Assembly (NCBI RefSeq): GCF_019104725.1
Contig: NZ_JAHRXF010000021.1
Span: 1 to 64,000 of the forward strand
Direction: 5' to 3'
Length of the DNA: 64,000 bases
DNA from: Streptomyces corallincola
GTDB taxonomy: Bacteria; Actinomycetota; Actinomycetes; Streptomycetales; Streptomycetaceae
The position numbers and the translations under genes were made by a program. Below are positions 36,286 to 45,093 of this stretch, one piece after another. The first letter of the stretch is position 1. Every line of letters starts with the position of its first letter. The notes beneath the pieces were generated by a model. The model made no database searches. It saw only the letters and a program-made list of their open reading frames with translations, and was not told the origin of the DNA.

Positions 36286-36447
36286 GGCGCGGCGCCCCGA
36301 GGGGCGGGTGTTCCGCCGGGTGCGGGCCCCGTCGAACCGGGACCCGATATCCGCAAAAACGGCCGGGAGAGGATTGAACTCCGTCCGATGGTCGTACGTA
36401 TCGTCGAGTGAGGGGTCAGTACGGAGAGTGAGAGGCGGCTGGCAGCC

Positions 36448-36978
36448 ATGACGCACGGTATTCGTACGGACAGCACGGCGTCCTACATGAACAACGGCGG
36501 GGGTCTGCGGGACACCATGTCCCGCTACGCGCTGCTTCCGCTGCGGATCTTCCTGGGCATCACCTTCCTCTACGCGGGTCTGGACAAGCTCACCGACAGT
36601 TCCTTCCTGAAGGCGAGCGGCTCCGGTTCCATCGGGGACACCATGCGCGCCGCCCGCGACTCCTCGGCCGTCCCGGCCCTGATCGACCTGGCCCTGCACA
36701 GCCCGGTCGGCTTCGGCTGCGCCATCGCCGTCGGTGAACTCGCCGTCGGGATCGGTACCCTGCTCGGTCTGTTCGGTCGGCTCGCCGCTCTCGGCGGCGC
36801 CCTCATCTCGCTCAGCCTCTGGCTGACCGTGAGCTGGAACTCCTCTCCGTACTACTACGGCAACGACCTCGCCTATCTGATGGCCTGGCTCCCCCTGGTG
36901 CTGGCCGGGACCCCCTACCTCTCGCTCGACGCCGTCTGGCACAACCGGCGCCGCCGCCGGTCCGGCGGCTACCGCTGA
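36448..36978 (+). CDS. DoxX-family membrane protein
   Basis: A 176-residue protein with four transmembrane helices typical of DoxX/DoxD: LLPLRIFLGITFLYAGLDKL, then FGCAIAVGELAVGIGTLLGLFGRLAALGG, LSLWLTVSW and LAYLMAWLPLVLAGTPYLSLDA. DoxX proteins are linked to quinone or thiol redox chemistry and oxidative-stress resistance, but the role here is not known. Charged C-terminus HNRRRRRS. ATG 36448 is used; ATG 36487 is possible. Confidence 0.82.
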   Translation: MTHGIRTDSTASYMNNGGGLRDTMSRYALLPLRIFLGITFLYAGLDKLTDSSFLKASGSGSIGDTMRAARDSSAVPALIDLALHSPVGFGCAIAVGELAVGIGTLLGLFGRLAALGGALISLSLWLTVSWNSSPYYYGNDLAYLMAWLPLVLAGTPYLSLDAVWHNRRRRRSGGYR

Positions 36979-37108
36979 CCGCATCCCCGCCGATACCGCT
37001 CACCGTCCGCCGCGTGCCTGCCCGGCCGCCCGCTCGCAGGGCGGGAGCGGGGACGGGACGCGGGGACGGGGCTCGGGGACGGGGTGCCGAGACGGGGTGC
37101 GGGGAGGC

Positions 37109-37318
37109 TCAGCTTCCCCGTATGCCCCGGCGTCTGCGGGCGCCCCGGTTCACCGCCGCGGCCAGCGCCGCGAGGAACAGGCCGCCGATCACCAGCGGGA
37201 CCGCCGTGAACCACGGGATGCGCCATAGCCCTGCCACCTCGCCCGCGTAGAGGACACCGGCGGCGATCAGGCAGAGGCCGAGGAGCAGACGGCCCGGCTG
37301 GAACTCATGACGCAGCAC
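37109..37318 (-). CDS. Small two-helix membrane protein coupled to the PspC gene
   Basis: A 69-residue protein with two hydrophobic helices (LLLGLCLIAAGVLYAG; FTAVPLVIGGLFLAALAAAV) and a basic C-terminus. Its GTG start (37318) overlaps the end of the PspC gene by 14 bases, so it is translationally coupled. It resembles the small LiaF/DUF-type transmembrane modules found beside PspC genes. Function unknown. Confidence 0.8.
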   Translation of the reverse strand: MLRHEFQPGRLLLGLCLIAAGVLYAGEVAGLWRIPWFTAVPLVIGGLFLAALAAAVNRGARRRRGIRGS

Positions 37319-38678
37319 GGCTGACCTCCACCTGTCCGACGCCCACCCGCAGGGCGATCTCCAGTGTTCCGGTGTCCCGCTCGCCCGGTGCGCCCTTCGC
37401 CGGGACCAAGGTCAGCCGCTGGTGCTGTGCCGGTCTCACGTCTACGTCCCTGGAGTCGTCGCCGGGCAACCGGATGTCGCCCAGGCCCACTTCGATACGG
37501 AGCCGCACCCTCGTGTCCGCCGGTACCGTCACTCTGAGCTGCCCGGCGCCCACCTCGGCGTCCGTCGTGACGGTCCGCCCGGCGCCGGGGCGTATGCCGC
37601 TCAGGTCGAGCGTGCCCCGCCCGGTGCCCACGTCGTAGTGCGGACGGAGTTCGGCCTGCGCGGCCGGTCTCCACACCTCGTCCCGCCACTGGGTGCTGAT
37701 GTCGTGCGGCAGGACCGAGGCCCCGGTGAGCAGCGCCGCCGTCACGATCGCCCAGAACACCGACCCGGCGCCGGTCCGGCCCAGCCACGAGCTGAGCGCG
37801 ATACCGAGGCCGAACACCCCGAGCGCGCAGGCCAGTCCGAGCTGGAGACTCACGCCGAGCGGGCGGGTGTCCCACGTCAGCCCGGTGCCGAGCCCTCCCG
37901 CCACCAGCGCCAACAGGAAGATCCAGCCCCCCGTCCAGCGGGGACCGCGCGGCCGGTGCGGTGGGGCACTCGGCGGGGTGGCCGCGCCCGGATGGGTCCA
38001 GGGCAGGGCCATGCCGATGTCCAGTGAGGTCCTCGGCTCCCGTGCGCCCGGAGGCCCCCACAGATACCCGGTGCCGCCGACGTGCGTGCCGTCCTTGACG
38101 ATCGGGTCCCGCCACCAGGACGGGTACGCGGCGGCGGGCGGTGCCTGTGCCTCCGGCGGGGCGTCGGCGGCCGTCCGCTCGGCCAGCGGGTCGGCATCCG
38201 AGGCGCCGCGCTGCCGCGACCAGTACCCCGCCCCGGCCAGCAGCAGCGAGAGCACCGCCGCGAAGGTCAGCACCCCGCCGTTGCGCAGCATGGTCAGGAA
38301 CGTCCCGCAGCCGACCAGCGCGAACAGCACGGCGGCCAGCGCCGGACCGTCCACCCGGCCGGTCAGCAGCCGCCGGATCTCGTTCTCCTCCTCGTCTTCG
38401 TACGGCACGAACAGCCACGCGAAGCCATAGAAGAGGAGACCTATGCCGCCGGTCGCGGCCAGCACGGCCAGCGTGATCCGGAAGATCACCGGGTCCATGC
38501 CCGTGTCCCGCCCGAGTCCCGCGCACACCCCGGCGATCATGCGGTGGCGACGCTCGCGGCGGAGCGGGCGCGGGCCGTCGGCGGGGCCCGGCCCGCTCTC
38601 CGGCCGTTGCCCGTGTGCCGTGCCCGTGCCCCCCGATCCTGTCGCGGCGGCGCGCTCGTGTTCCGTCATGCGTCTCAT
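37305..38678 (-). CDS. PspC-domain membrane protein with C-terminal LiaF/toastrack-like domain
   Basis: A 457-residue envelope-stress protein. Seen: PspC domain about residues 30-95 (RRERRHRMIAGVCAGLGRDTGMDP, LLFYGFAWLFVPYEDEE), further transmembrane pairs at about 115-155 and 255-330, and a beta-helical C-terminal part (LDLSGIRPGAGRTVTTDAEVG, GLGDIRLPGDDSRDVDV) of the LiaF/DUF4097 toastrack kind. Such proteins sense membrane stress and restrain a cognate kinase, and a PspC-kinase is divergent next door. ATG 38678 or 38669 starts it; neither has a good ribosome site. Confidence 0.85.
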   Translation of the reverse strand: MRRMTEHERAAATGSGGTGTAHGQRPESGPGPADGPRPLRRERRHRMIAGVCAGLGRDTGMDPVIFRITLAVLAATGGIGLLFYGFAWLFVPYEDEEENEIRRLLTGRVDGPALAAVLFALVGCGTFLTMLRNGGVLTFAAVLSLLLAGAGYWSRQRGASDADPLAERTAADAPPEAQAPPAAAYPSWWRDPIVKDGTHVGGTGYLWGPPGAREPRTSLDIGMALPWTHPGAATPPSAPPHRPRGPRWTGGWIFLLALVAGGLGTGLTWDTRPLGVSLQLGLACALGVFGLGIALSSWLGRTGAGSVFWAIVTAALLTGASVLPHDISTQWRDEVWRPAAQAELRPHYDVGTGRGTLDLSGIRPGAGRTVTTDAEVGAGQLRVTVPADTRVRLRIEVGLGDIRLPGDDSRDVDVRPAQHQRLTLVPAKGAPGERDTGTLEIALRVGVGQVEVSRAAS

Positions 38679-38784
38679 GGTGACGGTCCGGCAGCCCCGG
38701 CGGCATTCGGGATGACCCTGGTCGAACCCTGAGATCCGCCCCGAGACGGGTCCGGGGGATGTTCGAGCCGACACGCCGGGCGAA

Positions 38785-38816
38785 CATCAGGGGTGTCTCG
38801 GGGACGAACCCTGATG
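38785..38816. promoter_or_regulatory. Inverted repeat between divergent PspC genes
   Basis: CATCAGGG (38785-38792), 16 bases, CCCTGATG (38809-38816). GAACCCTGA also occurs at about 38714 on the other flank. A likely operator for the LuxR-type regulator encoded at 40139, by analogy with self-regulated LiaR-type systems. Confidence 0.45.
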
Positions 38817-38849
38817 CCCAGGGTCCGGCCGCCGTGTGACCATCGAGCC

Positions 38850-40142
38850 ATGCCGGAAGCCGCAGCGACACCCCTCGACGACCCGCGGCCCCTGCGCAGG
38901 CTCTACCGAAGCGGCGACGGACGCTGGCTCGGCGGAGTGGCGCGAGGGCTCGCCGGGCATCTCGGGCTGCCGGTGATCTGGGTCCGGCTCGCGTTCGCGG
39001 GCCTGTTCATGGCGGACGGGCTCGGAGCGCTGCTCTACGCGGCGTTCTGGTTCTTCGTGCCGCTCGGCGTCGGCGGGGTCGGTGGCGAGCGGGCCCACTC
39101 CCCGCTCGCCACCGAGACCGCGCCGGACGGACGGCGCAGACTCGTCGCCCGCAAGCCGGACAAGGGCCAGATCGTGGCCCTGCTCCTCATGGTCGTGGTG
39201 TCGCTCGTCTTCGTCGGCAGCGTCAACCTCACCGGCGGCATCAAGGCGTATCTGCTCCCCGCCGTGCTGGTGGCCGCCGGTGTCGCGCTGGTCTGGCGGC
39301 AGGCGGACAACGCCCGCCGGGCCCGCTGGGTCGAGGTCGGCAGACGCCGGCGCACCCTCACCCTGCTGCGAGCGGGCGTCGGTGTCCTGCTGGTCACCGC
39401 GGGCGTCTCCGCGATCTTCGTCCTACAGGGCTCTGCCGCCCACCTCGGCGCGGTCCTCCAGGCCGGGCTGGCCGTCCTGGTCGGCATTACCCTGCTCGCC
39501 GGTCCCTATCTGGTGCGCGTCACCCAGGATCTCTCCGAGGAACGCCTGATGCGCATCCGGGCCCAGGAACGCGCCGAGGTCGCCGCCCATGTGCACGACT
39601 CGGTGCTGCACACCCTCACCCTCATCCAGCGCAACGCGGACAACGCGGGGGAGGTGCGCCGCCTGGCCCGCGCCCAGGAGCGCGACCTGCGCACCTGGCT
39701 GTACAGACCGGAGGGCACCGGCACGGACGAGACCGACGAGCCGGACACGGTCGCCGAGGCGGTCCGGCGCAACGCGGCCGAGGTGGAGGACAAGCACGGG
39801 GTGCCCATCGAGGTGGTCGTGGTCGGGGACTGCCCGCTCGACGAGCGCACCGGGGCGCAGATGCAGGCCGCGCGCGAGGCGATGGTGAACGCCGCCAAGT
39901 ACGGTGGCGAGGGCGGTGCCGTCCAGGTCTACGCCGAGGTCGAGGGCCGGACGGTGTTCGTCTCCGTCCGCGACCGGGGGCCGGGCTTCGACCTCGACTC
40001 CATACCCGCCGACCGCATGGGCGTCAGAGAATCGATCATCGGCCGTATGGAGCGGCACGGCGGCACGGCACGGCTGCGGGCGGTGCCCGACGGCGGCACG
40101 GAGGTCGAGCTGGAGATGGAGAGGGCGGAGAAGACGGAATGA
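38850..40142 (+). CDS. PspC-domain sensor histidine kinase
   Basis: A 430-residue fusion of a PspC domain (about residues 10-75, LRRLYRSGDGRWLGGVARGLAGHLG) with about five transmembrane helices and a NarL-type HisKA_3 kinase. Seen: phosphoacceptor in AAHVHDSVLHTLTLIQRN (about residue 250), N-box REAMVNAAKY, G-box DRGPGFD. It should phosphorylate the regulator whose ATG overlaps its stop (ATGA). The PspC module makes membrane stress the probable input. ATG 38850; the ribosome site is weak. Confidence 0.92.
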   Translation: MPEAAATPLDDPRPLRRLYRSGDGRWLGGVARGLAGHLGLPVIWVRLAFAGLFMADGLGALLYAAFWFFVPLGVGGVGGERAHSPLATETAPDGRRRLVARKPDKGQIVALLLMVVVSLVFVGSVNLTGGIKAYLLPAVLVAAGVALVWRQADNARRARWVEVGRRRRTLTLLRAGVGVLLVTAGVSAIFVLQGSAAHLGAVLQAGLAVLVGITLLAGPYLVRVTQDLSEERLMRIRAQERAEVAAHVHDSVLHTLTLIQRNADNAGEVRRLARAQERDLRTWLYRPEGTGTDETDEPDTVAEAVRRNAAEVEDKHGVPIEVVVVGDCPLDERTGAQMQAAREAMVNAAKYGGEGGAVQVYAEVEGRTVFVSVRDRGPGFDLDSIPADRMGVRESIIGRMERHGGTARLRAVPDGGTEVELEMERAEKTE

Positions 40143-40993
40143 GCGACGAGGCGACGGACGCGGCCGAGACGGACGAGACGGCTCCGACCGGCGGGGTGGA
40201 CGAGGCGGCCGGGGCTGACGAGGCTGCCGGGGTGGACCGGACGGACGGCTCGGCCCTGGCGGAGGCGGATGGCGTCGCACCGGAAGGGCCGGACGGGGCA
40301 GCGCCGGTGGCGGACTCGGAGTCGGCCGGGGGACGGCATGTCCGGGTGGTCCTCGTGGACGACCACCGTATGTTCCGCACCGGGGTGCGGGCCGAGATAG
40401 GGCAGACCGCGCAGACCGGCGTCGAGGTGGTCGGCGAGGCCGCCGACGTCGATCAGGCGGTCACGGTCATCACCGGGACCCGGCCCGAGGTGGTGCTGCT
40501 CGACGTGCACCTCCCCGGCGGCGGAGGGGTCGAAGTGCTGCGCCGCTGCGCTCCGTTGATGGCGGACGGCGACCGGTCCGTACGGTTCCTGGCGCTGTCC
40601 GTGTCCGACGCGGCCGAGGACGTCATCGGTGTCATCCGGGGCGGCGCCCGCGGTTACGTCACCAAGACCATCGCCGGCACCGATCTGGTCAGCTCGATCT
40701 TCCGGGTCCAGGAGGGCGACGCCGTCTTCTCGCCCCGCCTCGCCGGGTTCGTCCTGGACGCCTTCGCCTCCACCGACGCGCCCCCGGTGGACGAGGACCT
40801 CGACCGTCTCACCCAGCGCGAGCGGGAGGTGCTGCGCCTCATCGCCCGCGGCTACGCCTACAAGGAGATCGCCAAGCAGCTCTACATCTCGGTGAAGACC
40901 GTCGAGTCCCATGTCTCCGCCGTCCTGCGCAAGCTCCAGCTCTCCAACCGCCATGAACTGACCCGCTGGGCGACGGCACGGCGCCTGGTCTGA
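40139..40993 (+). CDS. LuxR/NarL-type response regulator with acidic N-terminal extension
   Basis: A 284-residue regulator. Residues 1-65 are a low-complexity Ala/Glu/Asp/Gly tail not found in most homologues. Receiver domain about 67-190 (LVDDHRMFRTG, phosphoacceptor Asp in VVLLDVHLPG, Lys in YVTKTIAG), HTH about 220-284 (LTQREREVLRLIARGYAYKEIAKQLYISVKTVESHVSAV). Start overlaps the kinase stop. Together with the kinase and the divergent PspC gene it forms a Lia-like envelope-stress system; the inverted repeat at 38785 is a likely target. Confidence 0.92.
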   Translation: MSDEATDAAETDETAPTGGVDEAAGADEAAGVDRTDGSALAEADGVAPEGPDGAAPVADSESAGGRHVRVVLVDDHRMFRTGVRAEIGQTAQTGVEVVGEAADVDQAVTVITGTRPEVVLLDVHLPGGGGVEVLRRCAPLMADGDRSVRFLALSVSDAAEDVIGVIRGGARGYVTKTIAGTDLVSSIFRVQEGDAVFSPRLAGFVLDAFASTDAPPVDEDLDRLTQREREVLRLIARGYAYKEIAKQLYISVKTVESHVSAVLRKLQLSNRHELTRWATARRLV

Positions 40994-40997
40994 GCCG

Positions 40998-41016
40998 CGG
41001 CCGGGCCGCCCGGCCG
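40998..41016. terminator. Hairpin between convergent response regulator and NlpC/P60 gene
   Basis: CGGCCGGG (40998-41005), CCG loop, CCCGGCCG (41009-41016). Confidence 0.6.
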
Positions 41017-41051
41017 TCGCCCGGCCGCTCTCCCGCCCGTTCTCCTCCCGC

Positions 41052-42152
41052 TCACGCCACCCGCGTCGCCCCCGCGAACGGCATCTGGTCGATGGGGGCG
41101 ACACGGACCGGGGCGGAGGGGTTGGGGGCGTGGATCATCTTGCCGTTGCCGATGTAGAGGCCGACGTGGCTGATACCGGAGTAGAAGAAGACCAGGTCGC
41201 CGGGGCGGAGTTCGGAGCGGGAGACGCGGCGGCCCGCGTTGATCTGGGCGTAGGTGGTGCGGGGGAGGGAGAGACCGGCGGAGCGGTAGGCGGCCTGGAC
41301 GAGGCCGGAGCAGTCGAAGGCGTTGGGGCCGGTCGCGCCCCAGACGTAGGGGCTGCCGAGCTTGCCGTAGGCGTAGGAGACGGCGGCTGCCGCCCGGGAG
41401 TCGGGCGCGGTGACGGGCGGCTGTGTCCGCCGCTCCGGGGTGCTCCGAGTGGAGGACGCCGAGCGCGAGGCCCGCTGCGCCGGGCCCGGTGCGGCAGTAC
41501 GGGTGGTCGCGCCGGTGACCCTGGCGCGCTCGGGCGGGGTGAGCCGGTCCAGCAGGCGCCGTGCCTCCGCGAGCTTCGCCGTGACGGTCCGCCTCTCCTG
41601 CTTCAGTTTCTCCTGCCGCTCCCGCAGCGACGTCAGTTCGACGCGGGAGGCGCCGCGCAGCCGCTCGATCTCGCGGAGTTGGGCGCGTACCCGCGTGATC
41701 GCCTGGGCACGGCGGTCGCCCGCGCGCTCGGCGAACGAGGCGCCGTCGAGATAACGGTCGGGGTTGCTGGAGAGGGCGAGCTGCCAGGCGGGGTTGTAGC
41801 CGTTCTCGCGGTACTGCGCCGCGGCGAACGAACCCAGCGCCGAGCGCGCGGTGTTGAGCTTCTGCTGGCGCCGGGCGGTCTCGTCCCGCAGGGCGTTCAG
41901 GCGCCGCTGGGAGGCGTCGGCCTTCTCTTTCGCCCCGTTGTACGACTCGGTGGCCGTCTCGGCCTCCCGGTACAGCGTGTCCACCTTCGCCTTCACCTGC
42001 GCCGGGGTGGCCTGCGGTTCGGCGTGGCCGACCCCGTCGAACGCCGTGGCGGTGGCCGCGCCCGCGAGGGCGAGGGTGGCGGCGGTGCGTACGGTGGTGC
42101 CGCCGAGCGAGCGCGGTCGGGGCTTGCGGTGCGCGGACAACTGGAGGGTCAC
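41052..42152 (-). CDS. Secreted NlpC/P60 (C40) peptidoglycan endopeptidase with coiled coil
   Basis: A 366-residue exported wall hydrolase of the RipA kind that cuts D-Glu/meso-DAP-type stem peptides. Seen: basic signal region and hydrophobic core TAATLALAGAATATAF (about 22-38), long coiled coil (about 50-200), Pro/Thr/Arg linker, and a C-terminal NlpC/P60 domain (about 250-366) with catalytic Cys in FDCSGLVQAAY, His in SHVGLYIG and a third polar residue in HAPNPS. GTG 42152 follows GGAAGG. It has a leader of about 165 bases with alternative stems. Confidence 0.93.
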   Translation of the reverse strand: MTLQLSAHRKPRPRSLGGTTVRTAATLALAGAATATAFDGVGHAEPQATPAQVKAKVDTLYREAETATESYNGAKEKADASQRRLNALRDETARRQQKLNTARSALGSFAAAQYRENGYNPAWQLALSSNPDRYLDGASFAERAGDRRAQAITRVRAQLREIERLRGASRVELTSLRERQEKLKQERRTVTAKLAEARRLLDRLTPPERARVTGATTRTAAPGPAQRASRSASSTRSTPERRTQPPVTAPDSRAAAAVSYAYGKLGSPYVWGATGPNAFDCSGLVQAAYRSAGLSLPRTTYAQINAGRRVSRSELRPGDLVFFYSGISHVGLYIGNGKMIHAPNPSAPVRVAPIDQMPFAGATRVA

Positions 42153-42183
42153 GTCCTTCCGTCGGGCTTCCCTTGCACCGGGA

Positions 42184-42256
42184 ACGGGTCCGGCGGTGCA
42201 TCGAGGAGGGGTCCGGCGACCGCCCGTACAGGGGGAGCGGGCGCCGCCGGACCCGT
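42184..42256 (-). other. Leader RNA with two competing stems upstream of the NlpC/P60 gene
   Basis: On the minus strand the segment ACGGGTCCGGCGG (42256-42244) can pair either with CGCCGGACCC (42218-42209, 10 bp) or with CCGCCGGACCCGT (42196-42184, 13 bp). The two pairings exclude each other, as in a regulatory leader. An additional 9-bp GGTGACCGG/CCGGTCACC stem lies 5' of it. It does not fit the ydaO consensus. Confidence 0.45.
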
Positions 42257-42326
42257 CTCGGCGGGGGTGACCGGACGCAGCCCCTGGCCCTGGGCGGCTT
42301 CGGGGAGGCCGGTCACCTGGGGAGGG

Positions 42327-42356
42327 ACGCTAAACCGGTCGGTGACGGCTTGGTAA
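42327..42356 (-). promoter_or_regulatory. Putative promoter of the NlpC/P60 gene at 41052
   Basis: Minus strand TTACCA (42356-42351), 18 bases, TAGCGT (42332-42327). Gives a leader of about 165 bases containing the competing stems. The plus-strand half of the 412-bp gap carries only the TAGGCT box (42551-42556) before the next gene. Confidence 0.5.
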
Positions 42357-42564
42357 CGAGGAGTACGGAACTGGCGGTGAGGGAGCGGTATGCGACCGGA
42401 TGTGACCGAATGGCGAGGCGTGGGCGCCATGTTGACGGGCCGTGTTGACCGAAGCGGGGATTCCGGTCCTCCGGGGCCGGGCGCGCTGCTACAGCACGCT
42501 GTGTCCCCGCCGGGACCCGACCCCTTGGTTCTTCTCCGGAAGCCCCTCACTAGGCTCCCGGTTC

Positions 42565-42918
42565 ATGGACGTTCTCACCCATTTCCTCGTCGGCCTGCAC
42601 ATCATCGGCATCGCCGCACTGCTCGGCGGTTTCCTCACCCAGATGAAGGCGATGGGCCGGGGCACCGCCCGCTTCGTCCCCGCGATGGTGCACGGCGCGT
42701 TCACCATGCTGGTCACCGGTGTGGCCCTGGTCGGGGTCAACGAGGTGGACGGGCAGCACGTCAACACCGTCAAGATCGGGGTGAAACTGGCGCTGCTGAT
42801 CGTGATTCTCGGGCTGGTGTACGTCAAGCGCGACGACGAGAAGGTCGAGAAGAACCTCTTCGGGCTGGTCGGACTGCTGACCGTGGTCAACATCTTCATC
42901 GCCGTGCTCTGGACCTGA
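42565..42918 (+). CDS. Small integral membrane protein, unknown function
   Basis: A 117-residue protein with four hydrophobic helices (FLVGLHIIGIAALLGGFL; FVPAMVHGAFTMLVTGVALVGV; IGVKLALLIVILGLVYV; GLVGLLTVVNIFIAVLW). No motif gives a role. The upstream frame is open, but ATG 42565 (MDVLTHFLVG) starts the first helix and follows a TAGGCT -10-like box by 8 bases, which suggests a leaderless message. Convergent with the next gene. Confidence 0.75.
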   Translation: MDVLTHFLVGLHIIGIAALLGGFLTQMKAMGRGTARFVPAMVHGAFTMLVTGVALVGVNEVDGQHVNTVKIGVKLALLIVILGLVYVKRDDEKVEKNLFGLVGLLTVVNIFIAVLWT

Positions 42919-42929
42919 GCAGGTGGCCG

Positions 42930-43946
42930 TCAGCGGCGCGGAGCCGATCCGGCGCGCGCCGTGAGCAGTGCCCCGGCGGCCACCGCGAGCCAGGCCACCA
43001 CCGCGATCCACAGCAGGACCCGTCCCAGCACGCCGAGCCAGCCGGTGTGCAGTGCGGCGGCGACGGCGAGGGTGGCCGCGCCGGTCATCGCCAGCGGGTG
43101 GACCGTCGCCCAGCGGCGCGCGTCGTAGCCGGTGCGGGGTTCGACGATCTCCGCGACCGCCAGGGCGACCCAGCAGATCAGCGTCACGACCAGCAGGGCC
43201 GTGGTCGTGTCGTGCAGGACGTTCTGGTCGTCGTAGTTCCAGAGGTACGGGCGCGGGCGGTCGCCCGCCGTCAGGAGGGTCGCGCCGGTCAGCGCGGAGA
43301 GCGCGAGCGCGCCTACCCCGATCCAGTGGTCGCCCGCGCCCTGAATCACCTGGCGGCGGTCGAAGTGGTACACCGCCACGAGCCAGCCGACGAGGCCCAG
43401 CCAGAACAGCACCATCCCCGTGTGCGTCAGCCAGGCCGTCTCCGTCTCCCTGCCGAGGGTGGCGGCCGTCGCCGCGAGCGCCTCCGTCGCCAGGCAGCCC
43501 AGGAACACGGTGCCGGGCATCCGGCGGGCTCCGTGGCGTACCAGGGCGTACATCAGGAACGGGTAGACCAGCGCGGCGAGCGCCAGCAGCGCTGCCGCCA
43601 GTGCGGTGGGTCCCAGGGTTGTGAAGCGGAGGCCGAGGATCGCTGTCGCGGGGACCGCGGTCAGCGCCTCGGGCGCGGGGAGCACGCCCGGCTGGTGCGC
43701 GCGATGCGGGTGATGCGCGCTGTGGGTGCGGTGCGCGTGTCGCGTGCCGCGCCCGAGCGGGCGTACGGCCAGATCCGCCGCCAGCGCCAGCCATCCCACG
43801 CAGGCGAGGGCCAGGAAGATCAGCGACAGCACCTCGTCGCCCGACAGGTGAAAGCCGACGGAGACCGTGCCCGTCGCGGTAACGGCTGCTCCCGAGGCGG
43901 GCGGACGTGCCTCCCACCGGGTGCGCAGTGCGGTGAGGGTGGGCAT
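42930..43946 (-). CDS. Multi-pass membrane protein, TDT/tellurite-resistance-like
   Basis: A 338-residue protein with about nine to ten transmembrane helices. The helix pattern and motifs such as FWLGLVGWLVAVYHF and GDHWIGVGALAL resemble tellurite-resistance/dicarboxylate transporters (TDT/SLAC1), but this is a fold-level guess. An unusual His-rich loop (RHAHRTHSAHHPHRAHQ, about residues 70-86) lies between the first and second helices. ATG 43946. Convergent with the small membrane protein; 11 bases between the stops. Confidence 0.7.
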   Translation of the reverse strand: MPTLTALRTRWEARPPASGAAVTATGTVSVGFHLSGDEVLSLIFLALACVGWLALAADLAVRPLGRGTRHAHRTHSAHHPHRAHQPGVLPAPEALTAVPATAILGLRFTTLGPTALAAALLALAALVYPFLMYALVRHGARRMPGTVFLGCLATEALAATAATLGRETETAWLTHTGMVLFWLGLVGWLVAVYHFDRRQVIQGAGDHWIGVGALALSALTGATLLTAGDRPRPYLWNYDDQNVLHDTTTALLVVTLICWVALAVAEIVEPRTGYDARRWATVHPLAMTGAATLAVAAALHTGWLGVLGRVLLWIAVVAWLAVAAGALLTARAGSAPRR

Positions 43947-44115
43947 GCGGTGACTCTATGGAGGCCGGTGCGGGTCCCGGGGTACGACGCGATCAGCCCC
44001 GTACGCCTGTCACCTGAACGCTGCGGTACCGGGCCGGGGGTGAGGACGCGAGCCCGCGCCGAGAGGGTCCCTCCTCGCGCACCCCGCGCCACGAACCGCG
44101 TCGGAGTGCCCGTCC

Positions 44116-45084
44116 TCACGCAGGCCGTATCACCTTCCGCACCGGGACGGTCAGCAGCTCCTCGCGGATCGTGGCGCCCGGATGCGGGGCGTGGATCAGG
44201 GTGTCCGGGGCGGTGAGGAGGCCGATGTGGTCGTGGTCGGCGTGGAAGAAGACGAGGTCACCGGGGCGGGCGTCGGGGAGGGGGACCGGGGTGCCCGCGT
44301 GGGCCTGGTCGTGGGCGGCGCGGGGGAGGGCGACGCCGGCCGCGCGCCAGGCGGCCTGGGTGAGACCGGCGCAGTCGTAGGAGCCGGGCCCGCTCGCCCC
44401 GCTCACGCACGGCTTGCCGAGCTGCGCGCGGGCGAAGGCGACGGCCTTCTCCGCCTTGGTGGGCGCCTGCACCGGCACCACCACCGCGTGCCCGTCGCCC
44501 CCGCCGGAGTACGCCGCCAGCAACGCCCGCGCGGCGGCCAGCTTCCGCTGGACCACGGCCTTGGCACTCTTCGGATCACGAGGAACGGCACCCGGCCCCG
44601 CAGCCACAGCCGCGCCCGAACCCGCAGCCGCGCCCGACCCCGTCTCCGAACTCGGCCCCGACCCCGACGCCGACCCCGCCCCGGCCTCCGGCACCACCCG
44701 AGCCCGCTGCCGGTTCTTCACCGATGTGGCCAGACGGTCCATCAGGCGGCTCTGGTGGAAGTAGTCGGCGGACCGCTCGGCCCGGGCGGGCGCCGGTGCG
44801 GGTGCCGCCTCGGCCGACGGCGCGGTCGCCGCGCGTTCGTGGAGCCGCATGGCACGTTCCGCCTCCGCGCCGGTCTGCCGGGAGGCGTCGTCCGCGCGGC
44901 GGTAGAACTCGTCCACCTTCTTCTCGATCTCCGCCAGGCTCGGCCCGCCGTCGTCGGCGGGCGCGGCCTCGGACGGGCCCGCCTGGGACAGGACGGCGAC
45001 AGAGGTGATCGCGGCGGTGGCGAGTACGGGCGTGCGCAGCCCCGGTCCGAACGGACCGGAACGCTGCTTGCGGTGCGACGCCAA
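44116..45084 (-). CDS. Secreted NlpC/P60 (C40) endopeptidase with TTG start
   Basis: A 322-residue paralogue of the protein at 41052: basic start, hydrophobic export segment (LATAAITSVAVLSQAG), short coiled region, Ala/Gly/Ser/Pro linker and NlpC/P60 domain (about 205-322) with catalytic Cys in SYDCAGLTQAAW and His in DHDHIGLLTAP. The start is TTG 45084, 9 bases after GGAAGGAG, which is also the 3' end of a ydaO riboswitch. c-di-AMP should therefore switch the gene, tying wall hydrolysis to osmotic state. Confidence 0.92.
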   Translation of the reverse strand: MASHRKQRSGPFGPGLRTPVLATAAITSVAVLSQAGPSEAAPADDGGPSLAEIEKKVDEFYRRADDASRQTGAEAERAMRLHERAATAPSAEAAPAPAPARAERSADYFHQSRLMDRLATSVKNRQRARVVPEAGAGSASGSGPSSETGSGAAAGSGAAVAAGPGAVPRDPKSAKAVVQRKLAAARALLAAYSGGGDGHAVVVPVQAPTKAEKAVAFARAQLGKPCVSGASGPGSYDCAGLTQAAWRAAGVALPRAAHDQAHAGTPVPLPDARPGDLVFFHADHDHIGLLTAPDTLIHAPHPGATIREELLTVPVRKVIRPA

Positions 45085-45093
45085 GGCTGGCGA

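Noticed and set aside
42153..42330. ydaO riboswitch upstream of the first NlpC/P60 gene
   Set aside because: The leader lacks GGGGTGAATC, CCGAACCCGACAGCTAACC and related core segments that are clear at 45094-45265.
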